Below, piece after piece: positions 1-8,976 of a stretch of 42,693 bases of DNA (within the stretch, counting starts at the first letter, position 1; every line of letters starts with the position of its first letter). The notes beneath the pieces are model-generated. The model made no database searches and had not been told where the DNA came from. It saw only the letters and a list, made by a program, of their open reading frames with translations. This DNA comes from an uncultured bacterium (GTDB lineage Bacteria > Patescibacteriota > Minisyncoccia > Phycocordibacterales > DATDWN01): contig CAIOTC010000022.1 in NCBI GenBank assembly GCA_903861205.1, positions 64,025 through 106,717 of the forward strand. The letters run 5' to 3'. Made by a program: the position numbers and the translations under genes.

Positions 1-2
1 TA

Positions 3-1211
3 AAAGAGAGCTGTAAAAAGCTGGGGGTTCTAAACTTCTCCACACCAAAAGACATAGTGATAGCTGACCGCCCCTTCATTTCATTGGTCTATTCTCTTGG
101 CGCAGACGGTAGATCTGCCGAAAAACATGCTCCAGCTGTGATTTTCAATTCTCCGCAAGAAGTTATTTCAGCATATCTTAGAAGTTATTTTGAAGGGGAT
201 GGCGGTGTAGATGGGCTACAAGTAACAGCTACATCAAAATCAAAACGTCTTATATCAGAAATTTCTTATCTTCTGCTTGGTTTTAGTATTGTTGCCAGAT
301 TGCGTAAAAAAATAGTTTCTTACAAAAAAACTGGCGGAAAAAGAACGTTTTGGGTTCTTTCCATTTCCGGCCAAGAAAATTTAAATATTTTTAGAGACAA
401 AATCAGTTTTGCAACAACTCGAAAACAAAACTCTCTCAAAGCAATTTGTGATAAAAATGAAAACACAAATGTTGACGTAATCCCAAATATTGCGCCTCTA
501 ATTAACGAGCTTCGCCAACATTTTGGCTCACAACTTCACAACATCCCAAACATTTCTCCTTTATCACAAAATACATTTTGTCCGTCACAAAAAGAACTGT
601 CAAAATTTATACAAGTGGTGGAAAACCGGGTAGAACATTTCAAAAACATAATGCCTGCAATGAACGCGCTGTCCAGCCTTCCGGATGTTGAAACTCTCGT
701 GAGACTTGGCGAATCTAATAAAGAATTTAATAGAAAACTTTGGAATGAGCTCGGTTCTAGTTGGGCTTGGATGAAAAATAGAAAAGGTCAGGTTGGACTG
801 GCTAATGTATTGACTCTTTCCAAAATCGTGTACGGAGAAGAATACAAAAATGAAATTGAAAATTCTGTAAGCAGAGTTCATTCGAGTTTTTTGGATTTTG
901 ATTCTCCGATTATCGCTCATAATTCAGGATTGGGCAATGCTTTCCGCAAACAATTACCAGATCGCACTTCGTACGATATGATTCGTGACGCGGCCAATTT
1001 TATAAGCGGAACATATCGAGATATTTCTTCTCATTTACCACACATTGAAGGTATTTTGGGAATGCTTAAACGACTTTCTTGCGCTGATCTCATGTGGGAT
1101 CCTATTGTTTCAATTGAAAAAAAGATCAACAAAACAGATAAATATGTTTATGATCTGACTGTCGACAATGAAGTTTTTCTGGCAGGAACAGCCGGAATGT
1201 TTGTTCATAAT
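3..1211 (+). other. Intein with DOD (LAGLIDADG) homing endonuclease domain, C-terminal part
   Basis: AYLRSYFEGDGGVDG resembles a LAGLIDADG block; VYDLTVDNEVFLAGTAGMFVHN|S resembles C-terminal splicing blocks F/G; +1 residue is Ser at 1212-1214. Confidence 0.9.
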
Positions 1212-2234
1212 TCCTACGCTGTCAAATTGGAGATTTTGCGCACACTCATGTTTGACGTCGATGTCATCGTTATGGACCCCGAGCGAGAATACGAATACAT
1301 GGCCGAAGCCGTCGGCGGGAGATATTTCAACATTTCGCTCAACTCCGAACACCACATCAATCCGTTTGAAATTCCACAGCCAGCCGAAGGCGAGTCGTTC
1401 TCCAACGTTTTGCGTTCAAATATTATCAATCTCGTTGGACTTTTCCGCATCATGATGGGCGGATTGTCGGCCGAGGAAGACGCCATCATCGATCGCGCCA
1501 TCACCGAAACGTACGCGCTCAAAGACATCACCGCCGATTCCGACGCCACCAACGTCGAGCCGCCGCTCATGTCCGACTTCGAACTGGTGCTTTCCGGAAT
1601 GGAAGGCGGTGAATCCCTCGCTCAGCGCCTAACCAAATATACTCGCGGGACATGGGCCGGGTTTATAAATAGACCATCGAACATTGATATCGACAAAAAA
1701 TTTATCGTCTTTTCTCTGCGCGATATGGAAGACGAGCTCAAACCGATCGCCATGTATATCGTTACGCACTATATATGGAACGCCATTAGAAAGAAATTGA
1801 AAAAACGCCTGTTGGTTATTGATGAAGCTTGGTGGATGATGCGTTCGGAGGACACGGCTTCGTTCCTGCTCTCCTTGGCCAAGCGCGGACGAAAATATTA
1901 TCTCGGTCTGGCCACCATCACCCAGGATGTGGATGACTTTTTGAAATCGCCATACGGCACACCGATTATTACCAACTCGTCCATTCAAGTTTTACTCAAA
2001 CAATCCGCCACATCCATGGATCGCCTCCAGCAAGTTTTCAATCTGACCGACGAGGAAAAATATTTACTCATCGAGTCCGACGTGGGGGAGGGAATTTTCT
2101 TTGCCGGACTGAAACACGTGGCTATCAAAATCATCGCCAGCTACACCGAGGATCAGATTATTACCTCCGATCCATCGCAAATTCTCTCCATCAAAAAAGC
2201 AAAATCTGAACTAGAACAAAGCGGACAAAATTAA
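3..2234 (+). CDS. virB4: VirB4/TraC-like type IV secretion ATPase with intein (5' end outside window)
   Basis: Frame is open to the window edge. C-extein SYAVKLEILRTLMFDVDVIVMDPEREYEYMAEAVGG...LLVIDEAWWMMRSEDTASFLLSLAKRGRKYYLGLATITQD is typical VirB4. It is preceded by an intein C-terminus ending VHN|S. Confidence 0.9.
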   Translation, partial: KESCKKLGVLNFSTPKDIVIADRPFISLVYSLGADGRSAEKHAPAVIFNSPQEVISAYLRSYFEGDGGVDGLQVTATSKSKRLISEISYLLLGFSIVARLRKKIVSYKKTGGKRTFWVLSISGQENLNIFRDKISFATTRKQNSLKAICDKNENTNVDVIPNIAPLINELRQHFGSQLHNIPNISPLSQNTFCPSQKELSKFIQVVENRVEHFKNIMPAMNALSSLPDVETLVRLGESNKEFNRKLWNELGSSWAWMKNRKGQVGLANVLTLSKIVYGEEYKNEIENSVSRVHSSFLDFDSPIIAHNSGLGNAFRKQLPDRTSYDMIRDAANFISGTYRDISSHLPHIEGILGMLKRLSCADLMWDPIVSIEKKINKTDKYVYDLTVDNEVFLAGTAGMFVHNSYAVKLEILRTLMFDVDVIVMDPEREYEYMAEAVGGRYFNISLNSEHHINPFEIPQPAEGESFSNVLRSNIINLVGLFRIMMGGLSAEEDAIIDRAITETYALKDITADSDATNVEPPLMSDFELVLSGMEGGESLAQRLTKYTRGTWAGFINRPSNIDIDKKFIVFSLRDMEDELKPIAMYIVTHYIWNAIRKKLKKRLLVIDEAWWMMRSEDTASFLLSLAKRGRKYYLGLATITQDVDDFLKSPYGTPIITNSSIQVLLKQSATSMDRLQQVFNLTDEEKYLLIESDVGEGIFFAGLKHVAIKIIASYTEDQIITSDPSQILSIKKAKSELEQSGQN

Positions 2235-2362
2235 AATCTCTTTCGATCCAACACTTTTCCATCGCCAGAATATTTTTCTGCTGAAAAATTTCTTCCTCCT
2301 CGCCTCTTCACGGGCTCCGGAACGCGCCGAAAAAGTGTTGTCTCGACGAGATTTTAATTTTG
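2235..2362. repeat. Long intergenic palindrome A
   Basis: AAAATCTCTTTCGATCCAACACTTTTCC vs GAAAAAGTGTTGTCTCGACGAGATTTT. Confidence 0.75.
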
Positions 2363-2381
2363 TTTACTGTATAATGGAAAT

Positions 2382-3167
2382 ATGTCGGAGACACCAAAAA
2401 AATCAAACATCAGCAAAAGCGTGTGGATATTTCTCATCTGCGTGGCGCTTTTTTTTGATGTGCTTGAAGCTGTGTTTGTAGAAACCATTATAGGTGGAAC
2501 ACTTATCGACATCTTCGCTTTTGCTACATTTGCATTGATATTCAAAATGAATGGAGAAAAATATTCCAAAAAAACTTTCTTCGGAGGTTTTATTATTGGT
2601 TTTATTCCAATTCTAAACATGCTTCCGGAGTGTACCGCCTCAATCGTGATGCTTTACCTCGACGCCAAAGCCAAAAATGCCTTAGCCAAAGTTCCCGGAG
2701 GACAATTGGCAGCCCAAGCCGGTATTCAAGGTCATATAGCCAGAAACACAACTATCGTAAATGGTGAGATGAGAAACAAATCTGATATGGGAAATAGAAA
2801 TGCCAAACCTGCTTTCAGTAGATTTCAAGATGCTCCGACAGGTGCGCGGGGAACACCGACGCAAAAAGATAATATAGCACCGATAAATTCAAAAGAAAAT
2901 ATCTCTTCTGGTGGATATGACAGGTGGAACAAAGAACAACATGAGAAAATGGGATTGACCCAAGGAATGCCAGGATCCCGTTTTGGTGGAGGAGACCCAT
3001 TTCATAGTGATAGCGGAGGTGTTAATAAAAACCATGATTTTACCGGTGGCGGAGAAAAAGTTGTTATGCTAACTCGCAGTTCCAAAAAACCTAAAAGTTA
3101 TGAGGATGTGCGTGAAGAAGAACGAAAACATTACGAAGAATGGAATTCCAAGAAAAAAGCTGCCTGA
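2382..3167 (+). CDS. Hypothetical membrane protein of the T4SS cluster
   Basis: 261 aa, N-terminal TM segments and hydrophilic low-complexity C-terminus, follows virB4. Confidence 0.7.
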   Translation: MSETPKKSNISKSVWIFLICVALFFDVLEAVFVETIIGGTLIDIFAFATFALIFKMNGEKYSKKTFFGGFIIGFIPILNMLPECTASIVMLYLDAKAKNALAKVPGGQLAAQAGIQGHIARNTTIVNGEMRNKSDMGNRNAKPAFSRFQDAPTGARGTPTQKDNIAPINSKENISSGGYDRWNKEQHEKMGLTQGMPGSRFGGGDPFHSDSGGVNKNHDFTGGGEKVVMLTRSSKKPKSYEDVREEERKHYEEWNSKKKAA

Positions 3168-3182
3168 CCATATACTAAAAAT

Positions 3183-3263
3183 TTATTTTGATATACCAAG
3201 GTCGCGGCAGATTTTTTTACACAAAAAATCGTCAATTTCATTGTGACGGGGTATGGTGGACAT
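3183..3263 (-). pseudogene. Truncated HicA-like toxin remnant
   Basis: MSTIPRHNEIDDFLCKKICRDLGISK* resembles only the C-terminal part of HicA/YcfA; directly downstream of a hicB-like gene. Confidence 0.55.
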
Positions 3264-3282
3264 CTGATTATTTTTTACATTT

Positions 3283-3468
3283 CTAAATATAGTATCGGGA
3301 AAAATCACGATTTGTTTCAAGAATAAGAGAAAGGGCTTCTCGTAAATTTTCACGGGCTTCTTTTATGGTTTTACCTTGGGTATTCACTCCGGGAATTTCC
3401 TCTACCCAGGCCACAATCCATTTTTTAGTTTTCTTATATACAGCCGTAAATTGATTTTTTGTAGTCAT
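3283..3468 (-). CDS. HicB-like antitoxin
   Basis: MTTKNQFTAVYKKTKKWIVAWVEEIPGVNTQGKTIKEARENLREALSLILE resembles the HicB N-terminal fold. Confidence 0.8.
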   Translation of the reverse strand: MTTKNQFTAVYKKTKKWIVAWVEEIPGVNTQGKTIKEARENLREALSLILETNRDFSRYYI

Positions 3469-3567
3469 AGGGCAATTATATCAAATATTGATGATAAAAC
3501 AATGATGCTTTTACTTTCTGTGTATAAACGCACATTGAATTTGTCTTTATATGTTACAATTATTGTA

Positions 3568-4572
3568 ATGAAAAAGTTTCTTTTATTTTCATTTGTTTTT
3601 ATATTTTTACTTGTTCCAACCGGTTTTATTTTTGGGCAATTCAACACTCCGATGCAGACGCAGGTGGATCTGTCGCTTAGTCCGGAAACGCCGGGCGCAA
3701 ACCAATATGTGACCGCCACAGCCGACAGCTATGGCACAGATTTGAACGCGGCCAGTTTTTCCTGGTATATAAACGGCAAACTGATAAAATCCGGCAAGGG
3801 TTTAAAAACTTTTTCCTTCACCACCGGCGCGACAAACACCTCCACCGTTTTAGGATTGAACATCACAACCCAGGAAGGCGAGCGAGTAACCAAAACCATC
3901 ACCCTCAAACCGTCCGAAGTTGACCTGATCTGGCAATCCTACGGCTATGTTCCGCCATTTTACAAAGGCAAAACCCTTTTCAGCCACCAAGACATGATCC
4001 AATTCATCGCCATTCCGCATATTATCGGAACAAACGGCGTCGAAATTCCGGCCGGCAATTTGATTTACAAATGGACACGCAACGGCACCATCCTCGGCGA
4101 CTTTTCCGGCTACGGCAAAAACACCTACACTATGATTTCGTCTGTCATCTCGCGACCACTCCTGATCGACGTCGAGGTCACATCGCCAACCACGGACGAC
4201 ATGGCGCAGGCTAGCACGGTCGCCACACCGATCGAGCCAAGCGTCGTTTTCTACGAAAAAAATCCACTTTACGGAATCCAATTCCAAAAAGCTTTGACTG
4301 GCTCTGTGGCCATGTCAGACGCCAAAGAAATAAATGTTTTGGCCGAGCCTTTCTATTTCGGAGTTAATTATCTTTCCGATCCGTCGCTTTCATACAAATG
4401 GAATATAAACAATTCGCAGATTGACAGCGACACCACCAAAACAAATCGTATCTTCAGACCGGTGGGGGGAACAGCGGGCACATCCTACATTTCTTTGTCC
4501 ATCGAAAATGCAAACAAAATGTTGCAGTACGCCAACAACGGTTTCAATTTGAATTTTAATAATACGAAATAA
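3568..4572 (+). CDS. Exported protein with Ig-like repeats, T4SS cluster
   Basis: ATG at 3568 starts a signal-peptide-like MKKFLLFSFVFIFLLVPTGFIFG; the longer ORF start at 3376 overlaps hicB. Confidence 0.75.
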   Translation: MKKFLLFSFVFIFLLVPTGFIFGQFNTPMQTQVDLSLSPETPGANQYVTATADSYGTDLNAASFSWYINGKLIKSGKGLKTFSFTTGATNTSTVLGLNITTQEGERVTKTITLKPSEVDLIWQSYGYVPPFYKGKTLFSHQDMIQFIAIPHIIGTNGVEIPAGNLIYKWTRNGTILGDFSGYGKNTYTMISSVISRPLLIDVEVTSPTTDDMAQASTVATPIEPSVVFYEKNPLYGIQFQKALTGSVAMSDAKEINVLAEPFYFGVNYLSDPSLSYKWNINNSQIDSDTTKTNRIFRPVGGTAGTSYISLSIENANKMLQYANNGFNLNFNNTK

Positions 4573-4575
4573 CGA

Positions 4576-5571
4576 ATGGGTCTACGAATGGCTACGAATA
4601 AAATGCAAAAATTCAGTAAAATTTTTATAAAAATAACAATCGCACTAACATTGATGTTCGCTGTTTTTAGTTTTGCTTATGCCCTTGATGACTACACTGT
4701 TTTAACACCTTTGCCGGGAACAACAAGTTGTCCGGATGGATCAACACCAACCGCAGTTACAATAAACCAAACAACTGGCAAAGTTGAAGGTGGATGTCAA
4801 ACAACATTTCAAAAATATCTACCAGCGTTTTTCAACCTAACCATCGGCATAGCGGCTGTTTTGGCTTTCATTATGATTACGTGGGGAGGAATAGAATACA
4901 TGACCACTGACGCCATATTCGGCAAATCCAGTGGTAAGGAAAGAATCACAAACGCCATTTGGGGACTTCTTCTCGTTATCGCCTCGTGGGTTATTTTGAA
5001 CACCATCAATCCAAATCTTTTGAATTTTTCGTTGATTTTGGAAACACCTAAAACGCAGGGACAATCTGCCGCTGATTTGGCGGTAATTCTCGGTGGTGAT
5101 TTATCTGCGGGAACAGGAAAAATATTGCCCGGATACACGTTGACTGATGCTCAAGTCAAAACTAATACAGCTATGATAAACGATTTAAAAAATAATTATG
5201 GAATCAATGTTAACGCCGGACCTTGTACAAATGGAGAAACCAGTGGTTGCACCGATTTGGTTGGTATGCCGGCATCAACATATGACGGTCTTAAAGCTCT
5301 TCGCACTGCCTGCGGCGCCATATGCGGTATAATGATATCAGGAGGAACAGAGGGTGGTCACGCTTCGCATGGTCCAAATCAGCCCCCGATAGATCTAAGA
5401 CCTGATTTTAATCCAATTGGGTTGGACGGCTACATACTTGCGCATCAGATTAGCGCCCCGCAAGTTATCCCAGGAGTTGGAACTGTTTATACAGTTAAAG
5501 TTGGTGATATAAATTCCACTTTCTTGAGAGAAGGGGATCATTGGCATGTGGTATTTGGAACAAAACCATAA
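4576..5571 (+). CDS. VirB2/TrbC-like pilin fused to M15-like peptidase domain
   Basis: Pilin-like TM pair (FFNLTIGIAAVLAFIMITWGGIEYMTTDAI...ITNAIWGLLLVIASWVILNTINP), then C-terminal GGHASHGPNQPPIDLR...REGDHWHVVF with H/D/H zinc-ligand-like spacing. Confidence 0.7.
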   Translation: MGLRMATNKMQKFSKIFIKITIALTLMFAVFSFAYALDDYTVLTPLPGTTSCPDGSTPTAVTINQTTGKVEGGCQTTFQKYLPAFFNLTIGIAAVLAFIMITWGGIEYMTTDAIFGKSSGKERITNAIWGLLLVIASWVILNTINPNLLNFSLILETPKTQGQSAADLAVILGGDLSAGTGKILPGYTLTDAQVKTNTAMINDLKNNYGINVNAGPCTNGETSGCTDLVGMPASTYDGLKALRTACGAICGIMISGGTEGGHASHGPNQPPIDLRPDFNPIGLDGYILAHQISAPQVIPGVGTVYTVKVGDINSTFLREGDHWHVVFGTKP

Positions 5572-5576
5572 ATAAT

Positions 5577-6797
5577 ATGTCTCGAAAAATTTTCATTATT
5601 ATAGCAATCGTTCTGGTCATCTTTATTTTTGCGCTGGTCGCTTATTATTTCCTGGCAGTTTCAAATGGTAACAATCCGGCGGGTGATATGCTTGGCTTCA
5701 AACAATTCTTTCCGTTTGGCGGCACAGCACCAGTGAGCACAACTACACCAGCGAACAACGCAACATCGACCCAGCCTATCGTGCCAGCCCAAAATTATAT
5801 TCAAAAACTACGCAAAATATGGGCTGAACCGGTTGCCGGCGCGGGGCTCTTGGATGTTAAAGCCGGCACAGTCGTCCGCCATGTTGAGGTGGCCACCGGA
5901 CATATTTACGAAACCGAACTTTTTTCGCCAGTCCAGAATCGCATTTCCAACACCACCATGCCACTCGTCTACAACGCCGTCTGGGGCAACAAAAACAAAT
6001 CTTTCATCGCGCAATATTTGGCTGACGACAACGAGACTATCAACACATATGTCCTGTCTGTCAAAGACACGGCCACCAGCACCCAAAATCCCGTCTCTGG
6101 TTATGTTTTGGCCAACGACATCGAACAAACTTCGGTTCTCGGCAACACCATGTTCTATTTGGAGCAAACTAGCGCAGGGACGCAAGGATTTATTTCGGGC
6201 CTAGATGGCTTGAAACGAAAGCAAATTTGGAATTCACCGCTCAAAGAACTCTTACCACAATTGGTGAGCGACACCACCGTCACCCTGACCACCAAACCGC
6301 ACCAAAACGTTCCGGGATTTATGTATTCGGTCAGCGCCAACACTGGCGCAGTCAAAAAAATCCTCGGCAACATCGGCGGATTGTCCGCTTTGATGTCGCC
6401 TGACGCTTCCAAAGTTTTGTATTCATCACAAAATTTTGACTCACAAATGTTTTTGTACAGCACCAAAGATAGGACTTCAAAAAATCTGACACCGGCCACT
6501 TTCCCGGAGAAATGCGTTTGGAGCAAAAAAGACGCTAACATTGTTTATTGCGCCGTGCCACGAGAATATTTGGACGGAAGCAGTTTGGATTCGTGGTATA
6601 TGGGAATGATTTCTTTCACCGACGACATTTGGAAATATGATTTGAAACAAAACACTTCAAGTATTGTTGGCAACCTGATGAACGAAAGTGGGGAAGCGAT
6701 TGACGCAATCAAACCACTCCTCTCCGACAGTGAACAATACTTTGTATTCATCAACAAACGCGATGGCTCTCTCTGGAGCTTGGATTTAAGTAAATAA
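5577..6797 (+). CDS. Membrane-anchored beta-propeller-like protein
   Basis: N-terminal TM MSRKIFIIIAIVLVIFIFALVAYYF, then repeated propeller-like segments; ATG at 5577 directly follows the previous gene. Confidence 0.65.
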   Translation: MSRKIFIIIAIVLVIFIFALVAYYFLAVSNGNNPAGDMLGFKQFFPFGGTAPVSTTTPANNATSTQPIVPAQNYIQKLRKIWAEPVAGAGLLDVKAGTVVRHVEVATGHIYETELFSPVQNRISNTTMPLVYNAVWGNKNKSFIAQYLADDNETINTYVLSVKDTATSTQNPVSGYVLANDIEQTSVLGNTMFYLEQTSAGTQGFISGLDGLKRKQIWNSPLKELLPQLVSDTTVTLTTKPHQNVPGFMYSVSANTGAVKKILGNIGGLSALMSPDASKVLYSSQNFDSQMFLYSTKDRTSKNLTPATFPEKCVWSKKDANIVYCAVPREYLDGSSLDSWYMGMISFTDDIWKYDLKQNTSSIVGNLMNESGEAIDAIKPLLSDSEQYFVFINKRDGSLWSLDLSK

Positions 6798-6808
6798 AAA
6801 ACTTAGAA

Positions 6809-6991
6809 TTTGAAATTTCTTACGACCCGCCACTTTTCCGTCACCAGAATAATTTTCTGCTGAAAATTTTCTTCCTGCTCGACAATCTAAGAAAACAATC
6901 TTCTCGGCGTGTGCCCCGCACGCCTGCGTCGTTGTTTTCTAAATTGTCTGCGCAATGTGCCGGAAAAGTGACGGGTCGACGAAATTTCAAA
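6809..6991. repeat. Long intergenic palindrome B
   Basis: TTTGAAATTTCTTACGACCCGCCACTTTTCCG vs CGGAAAAGTGACGGGTCGACGAAATTTCAAA. Confidence 0.85.
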
Positions 6992-7042
6992 AAAACTTGA
7001 CTTTTACACATGACATGGTGTACAGTATAAGTAGAGGTGTTT

Positions 7043-7348
7043 ATGCCTGACGGTTCGGAAATAAAAGTAAATTTGCAAGTCGACGGCAAAGAACTCACTG
7101 TGTATGTACACAGCAGTTTCTACGAAACAAGCAAAAGGGGGCGTTGCAAGTATTGTTCAAAGTCGAGTAAATTCAAGGCTTCCGTTGTAATCGACAGTAT
7201 CTACAATGAATACAGTGGACAGGTCAACAAACGGACAGTGATGTTCAACAAAACTAAACTTGCTATTGAGAAGATGATGTTGAACGGAGTTTCTTTTTGC
7301 GGCAGAGACGCTTGCATCGATAAGCACTTTGCCGCTCGCAAGGAATAA
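7043..7348 (+). CDS. Small hypothetical protein, possible zinc-binding
   Basis: AGAGG upstream of ATG; CKYC and CGRDAC motifs; followed by a strong terminator. Confidence 0.6.
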   Translation: MPDGSEIKVNLQVDGKELTVYVHSSFYETSKRGRCKYCSKSSKFKASVVIDSIYNEYSGQVNKRTVMFNKTKLAIEKMMLNGVSFCGRDACIDKHFAARKE

Positions 7349-7357
7349 CAGAAGCAA

Positions 7358-7402
7358 CACCGCTGACAGGAGCCATTGGCACTGCCAGCGGCTTTTTTTG
7401 TT
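7358..7402 (+). terminator. Rho-independent terminator
   Basis: ACCGCTGACA...TGCCAGCGGC stem followed by TTTTTTTG. Confidence 0.75.
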
Positions 7403-7418
7403 TTAAATCACCACTAAC

Positions 7419-7652
7419 AAAATCTTGCCGGATAAATTGTTTTTCAGAGACATTGCACAGGAAATTAGAAAACAACGACGAAGATAAAAGAAGCCCAAAG
7501 CAGCGACCCTGCGCAGCAAGGGCGGCGCCCTAGGACGCCGTTTGCGAAAGGGCTCTGTATCGAGGACGATTGTTTTCTTGATTTCCGAGCATAGCAAAAC
7601 GTTAGCAGACTTTTATGCGTGTCTCTGAAAAATAATTTGTTGGCGAGATTTT
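7419..7652. repeat. Long intergenic palindrome C
   Basis: AAAATCTTGCCGGATAAATTGTTTTTCAGAGAC vs GTCTCTGAAAAATAATTTGTTGGCGAGATTTT. Confidence 0.75.
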
Positions 7653-7662
7653 GTTGTAACCT

Positions 7663-8409
7663 TTACACCACAATCGGAGGAGTTTTGTGGTATTTTTTCT
7701 TGATGTAAATTTCCTGGGCTATGGAGAAAATGTTGCTGGTGATCCAGTAGAGCGCCAGTGCGGCCGAGATGCTGTAAGCGATATAAGCCACAAGAACCGG
7801 AAAAATGTATTTCATTTGCGATGTCATATTTTTCATTATTTCCTGCTGCATGCCTCCACCGGTTTGTCCAGCCGGTCCGCTATTTTGAGACTTTGTGGCC
7901 AAATCCATCTGGAAATACGTGGTTATGCCGGCGATAAGAGCTAAAACAACACTTTTACCGGCAATATTGATGATATTGAGGAACATCATATTTACGGAAG
8001 CCGGCGCCGAAACAAAATGATACAAAAGTGCGCTATTTATTTTTGGTAAACCGGAAGTCAGAAAAACCCTATACAAACCTATGATAATCGGCAGTTGAAT
8101 AAGCAAAACGAATATGCCGGCAAATGGATTAATGCCTTTTTCTTTGTAATAATCGATGGTTTGACGTGACTGTTCCTCTTTGTTATCTTTGTATTTTTCC
8201 TTTATAACCGCTAAATCTTTTTCGGCACTTTTCATCTGAATCTGAGCTTTTGAGGCTTTGATGGACAGAGGAAGGAGAATGATTTTGATAATAATGGTAA
8301 ATATAATAACAATCACCCCGGCGTCGAGGTAAGGAAAAAGATTAATTAAAAAAACAAAACAGTTGTAGAGCGGTTGAGATATGAGTATGTGAAATATGTT
8401 GGTAATCAT
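7663..8409 (-). CDS. yidC: Membrane protein insertase YidC/Oxa1
   Basis: LYNCFVFLINLFPYLDAGVIVIIFTIIIKIILLPLSIKASKAQ...EKGINPFAGIFVLLIQLPIIIGLYRVF; next to rnpA. Confidence 0.95.
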   Translation of the reverse strand: MITNIFHILISQPLYNCFVFLINLFPYLDAGVIVIIFTIIIKIILLPLSIKASKAQIQMKSAEKDLAVIKEKYKDNKEEQSRQTIDYYKEKGINPFAGIFVLLIQLPIIIGLYRVFLTSGLPKINSALLYHFVSAPASVNMMFLNIINIAGKSVVLALIAGITTYFQMDLATKSQNSGPAGQTGGGMQQEIMKNMTSQMKYIFPVLVAYIAYSISAALALYWITSNIFSIAQEIYIKKKYHKTPPIVV

Positions 8410-8732
8410 TTCAGTATATTAGCACAAATTTCCTTTTCTAGCTCGGAGAAAGGAATGGGGTAGGAGCCTTTTTTGAAGGTAAAAATGTAAAAATATCCGG
8501 GATTGATTTGTTTTAGATATTTTGAAACGACAGAATAACCTTGACGACGCAGACGATTGCGATCCACGGCCTTTTTGCAGACTTTTTTTGAGACGGAGAA
8601 AGCAAATCGACTAGGTGATAGTTCGTCCATTTTCATCACTCGTACTATAAGATGAGGAGTAACAGAAGATCTTCCACCGGAAAAAACCTTAAAAAATAAG
8701 GCTTTTTGTATTCTTCTAGATTTAGGCAACAT
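8406..8732 (-). CDS. rnpA: Ribonuclease P protein component
   Basis: FAFSVSKKVCKKAVDRNRLRRQGYSVV; between yidC and rpmH. Confidence 0.93.
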   Translation of the reverse strand: MLPKSRRIQKALFFKVFSGGRSSVTPHLIVRVMKMDELSPSRFAFSVSKKVCKKAVDRNRLRRQGYSVVSKYLKQINPGYFYIFTFKKGSYPIPFSELEKEICANILK

Positions 8733-8734
8733 AT

Positions 8735-8872
8735 TTAGACAGTTGAGAGTTTAGCTCGTCCTTTTCGACGTCGGCGGAGAATAGTGTTCCGACCGGTCTT
8801 GGATTTACTGCGAACCAGAAATCCGTGCGATTTAGCTCTTTTTCTTTTCTTTGGTTTGTATGTGAATGACAT
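8735..8872 (-). CDS. rpmH: 50S ribosomal protein L34
   Basis: Hand translation gives MSFTYKPKKRKRAKSHGFLVRSKSKTGRNTILRRRRRKGRAKLSTV-like L34; too short for the ORF track. Confidence 0.9.
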   Translation of the reverse strand: MSFTYKPKKRKRAKSHGFLVRSKSKTGRNTILRRRRKGRAKLSTV

Positions 8873-8976
8873 GTATTTTGTAATTTAAGTTATAAACAGA
8901 TTATACACATATTATTAACATATTCGACGCTTTTAAACAAGTATTATAATTTTTTATTCCATATATAATGTAGACC

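Noticed and set aside
3376-3567. N-terminal extension of the 3376-4572 ORF
   Set aside because: Overlaps hicB; ATG 3568 gives a clean signal peptide.
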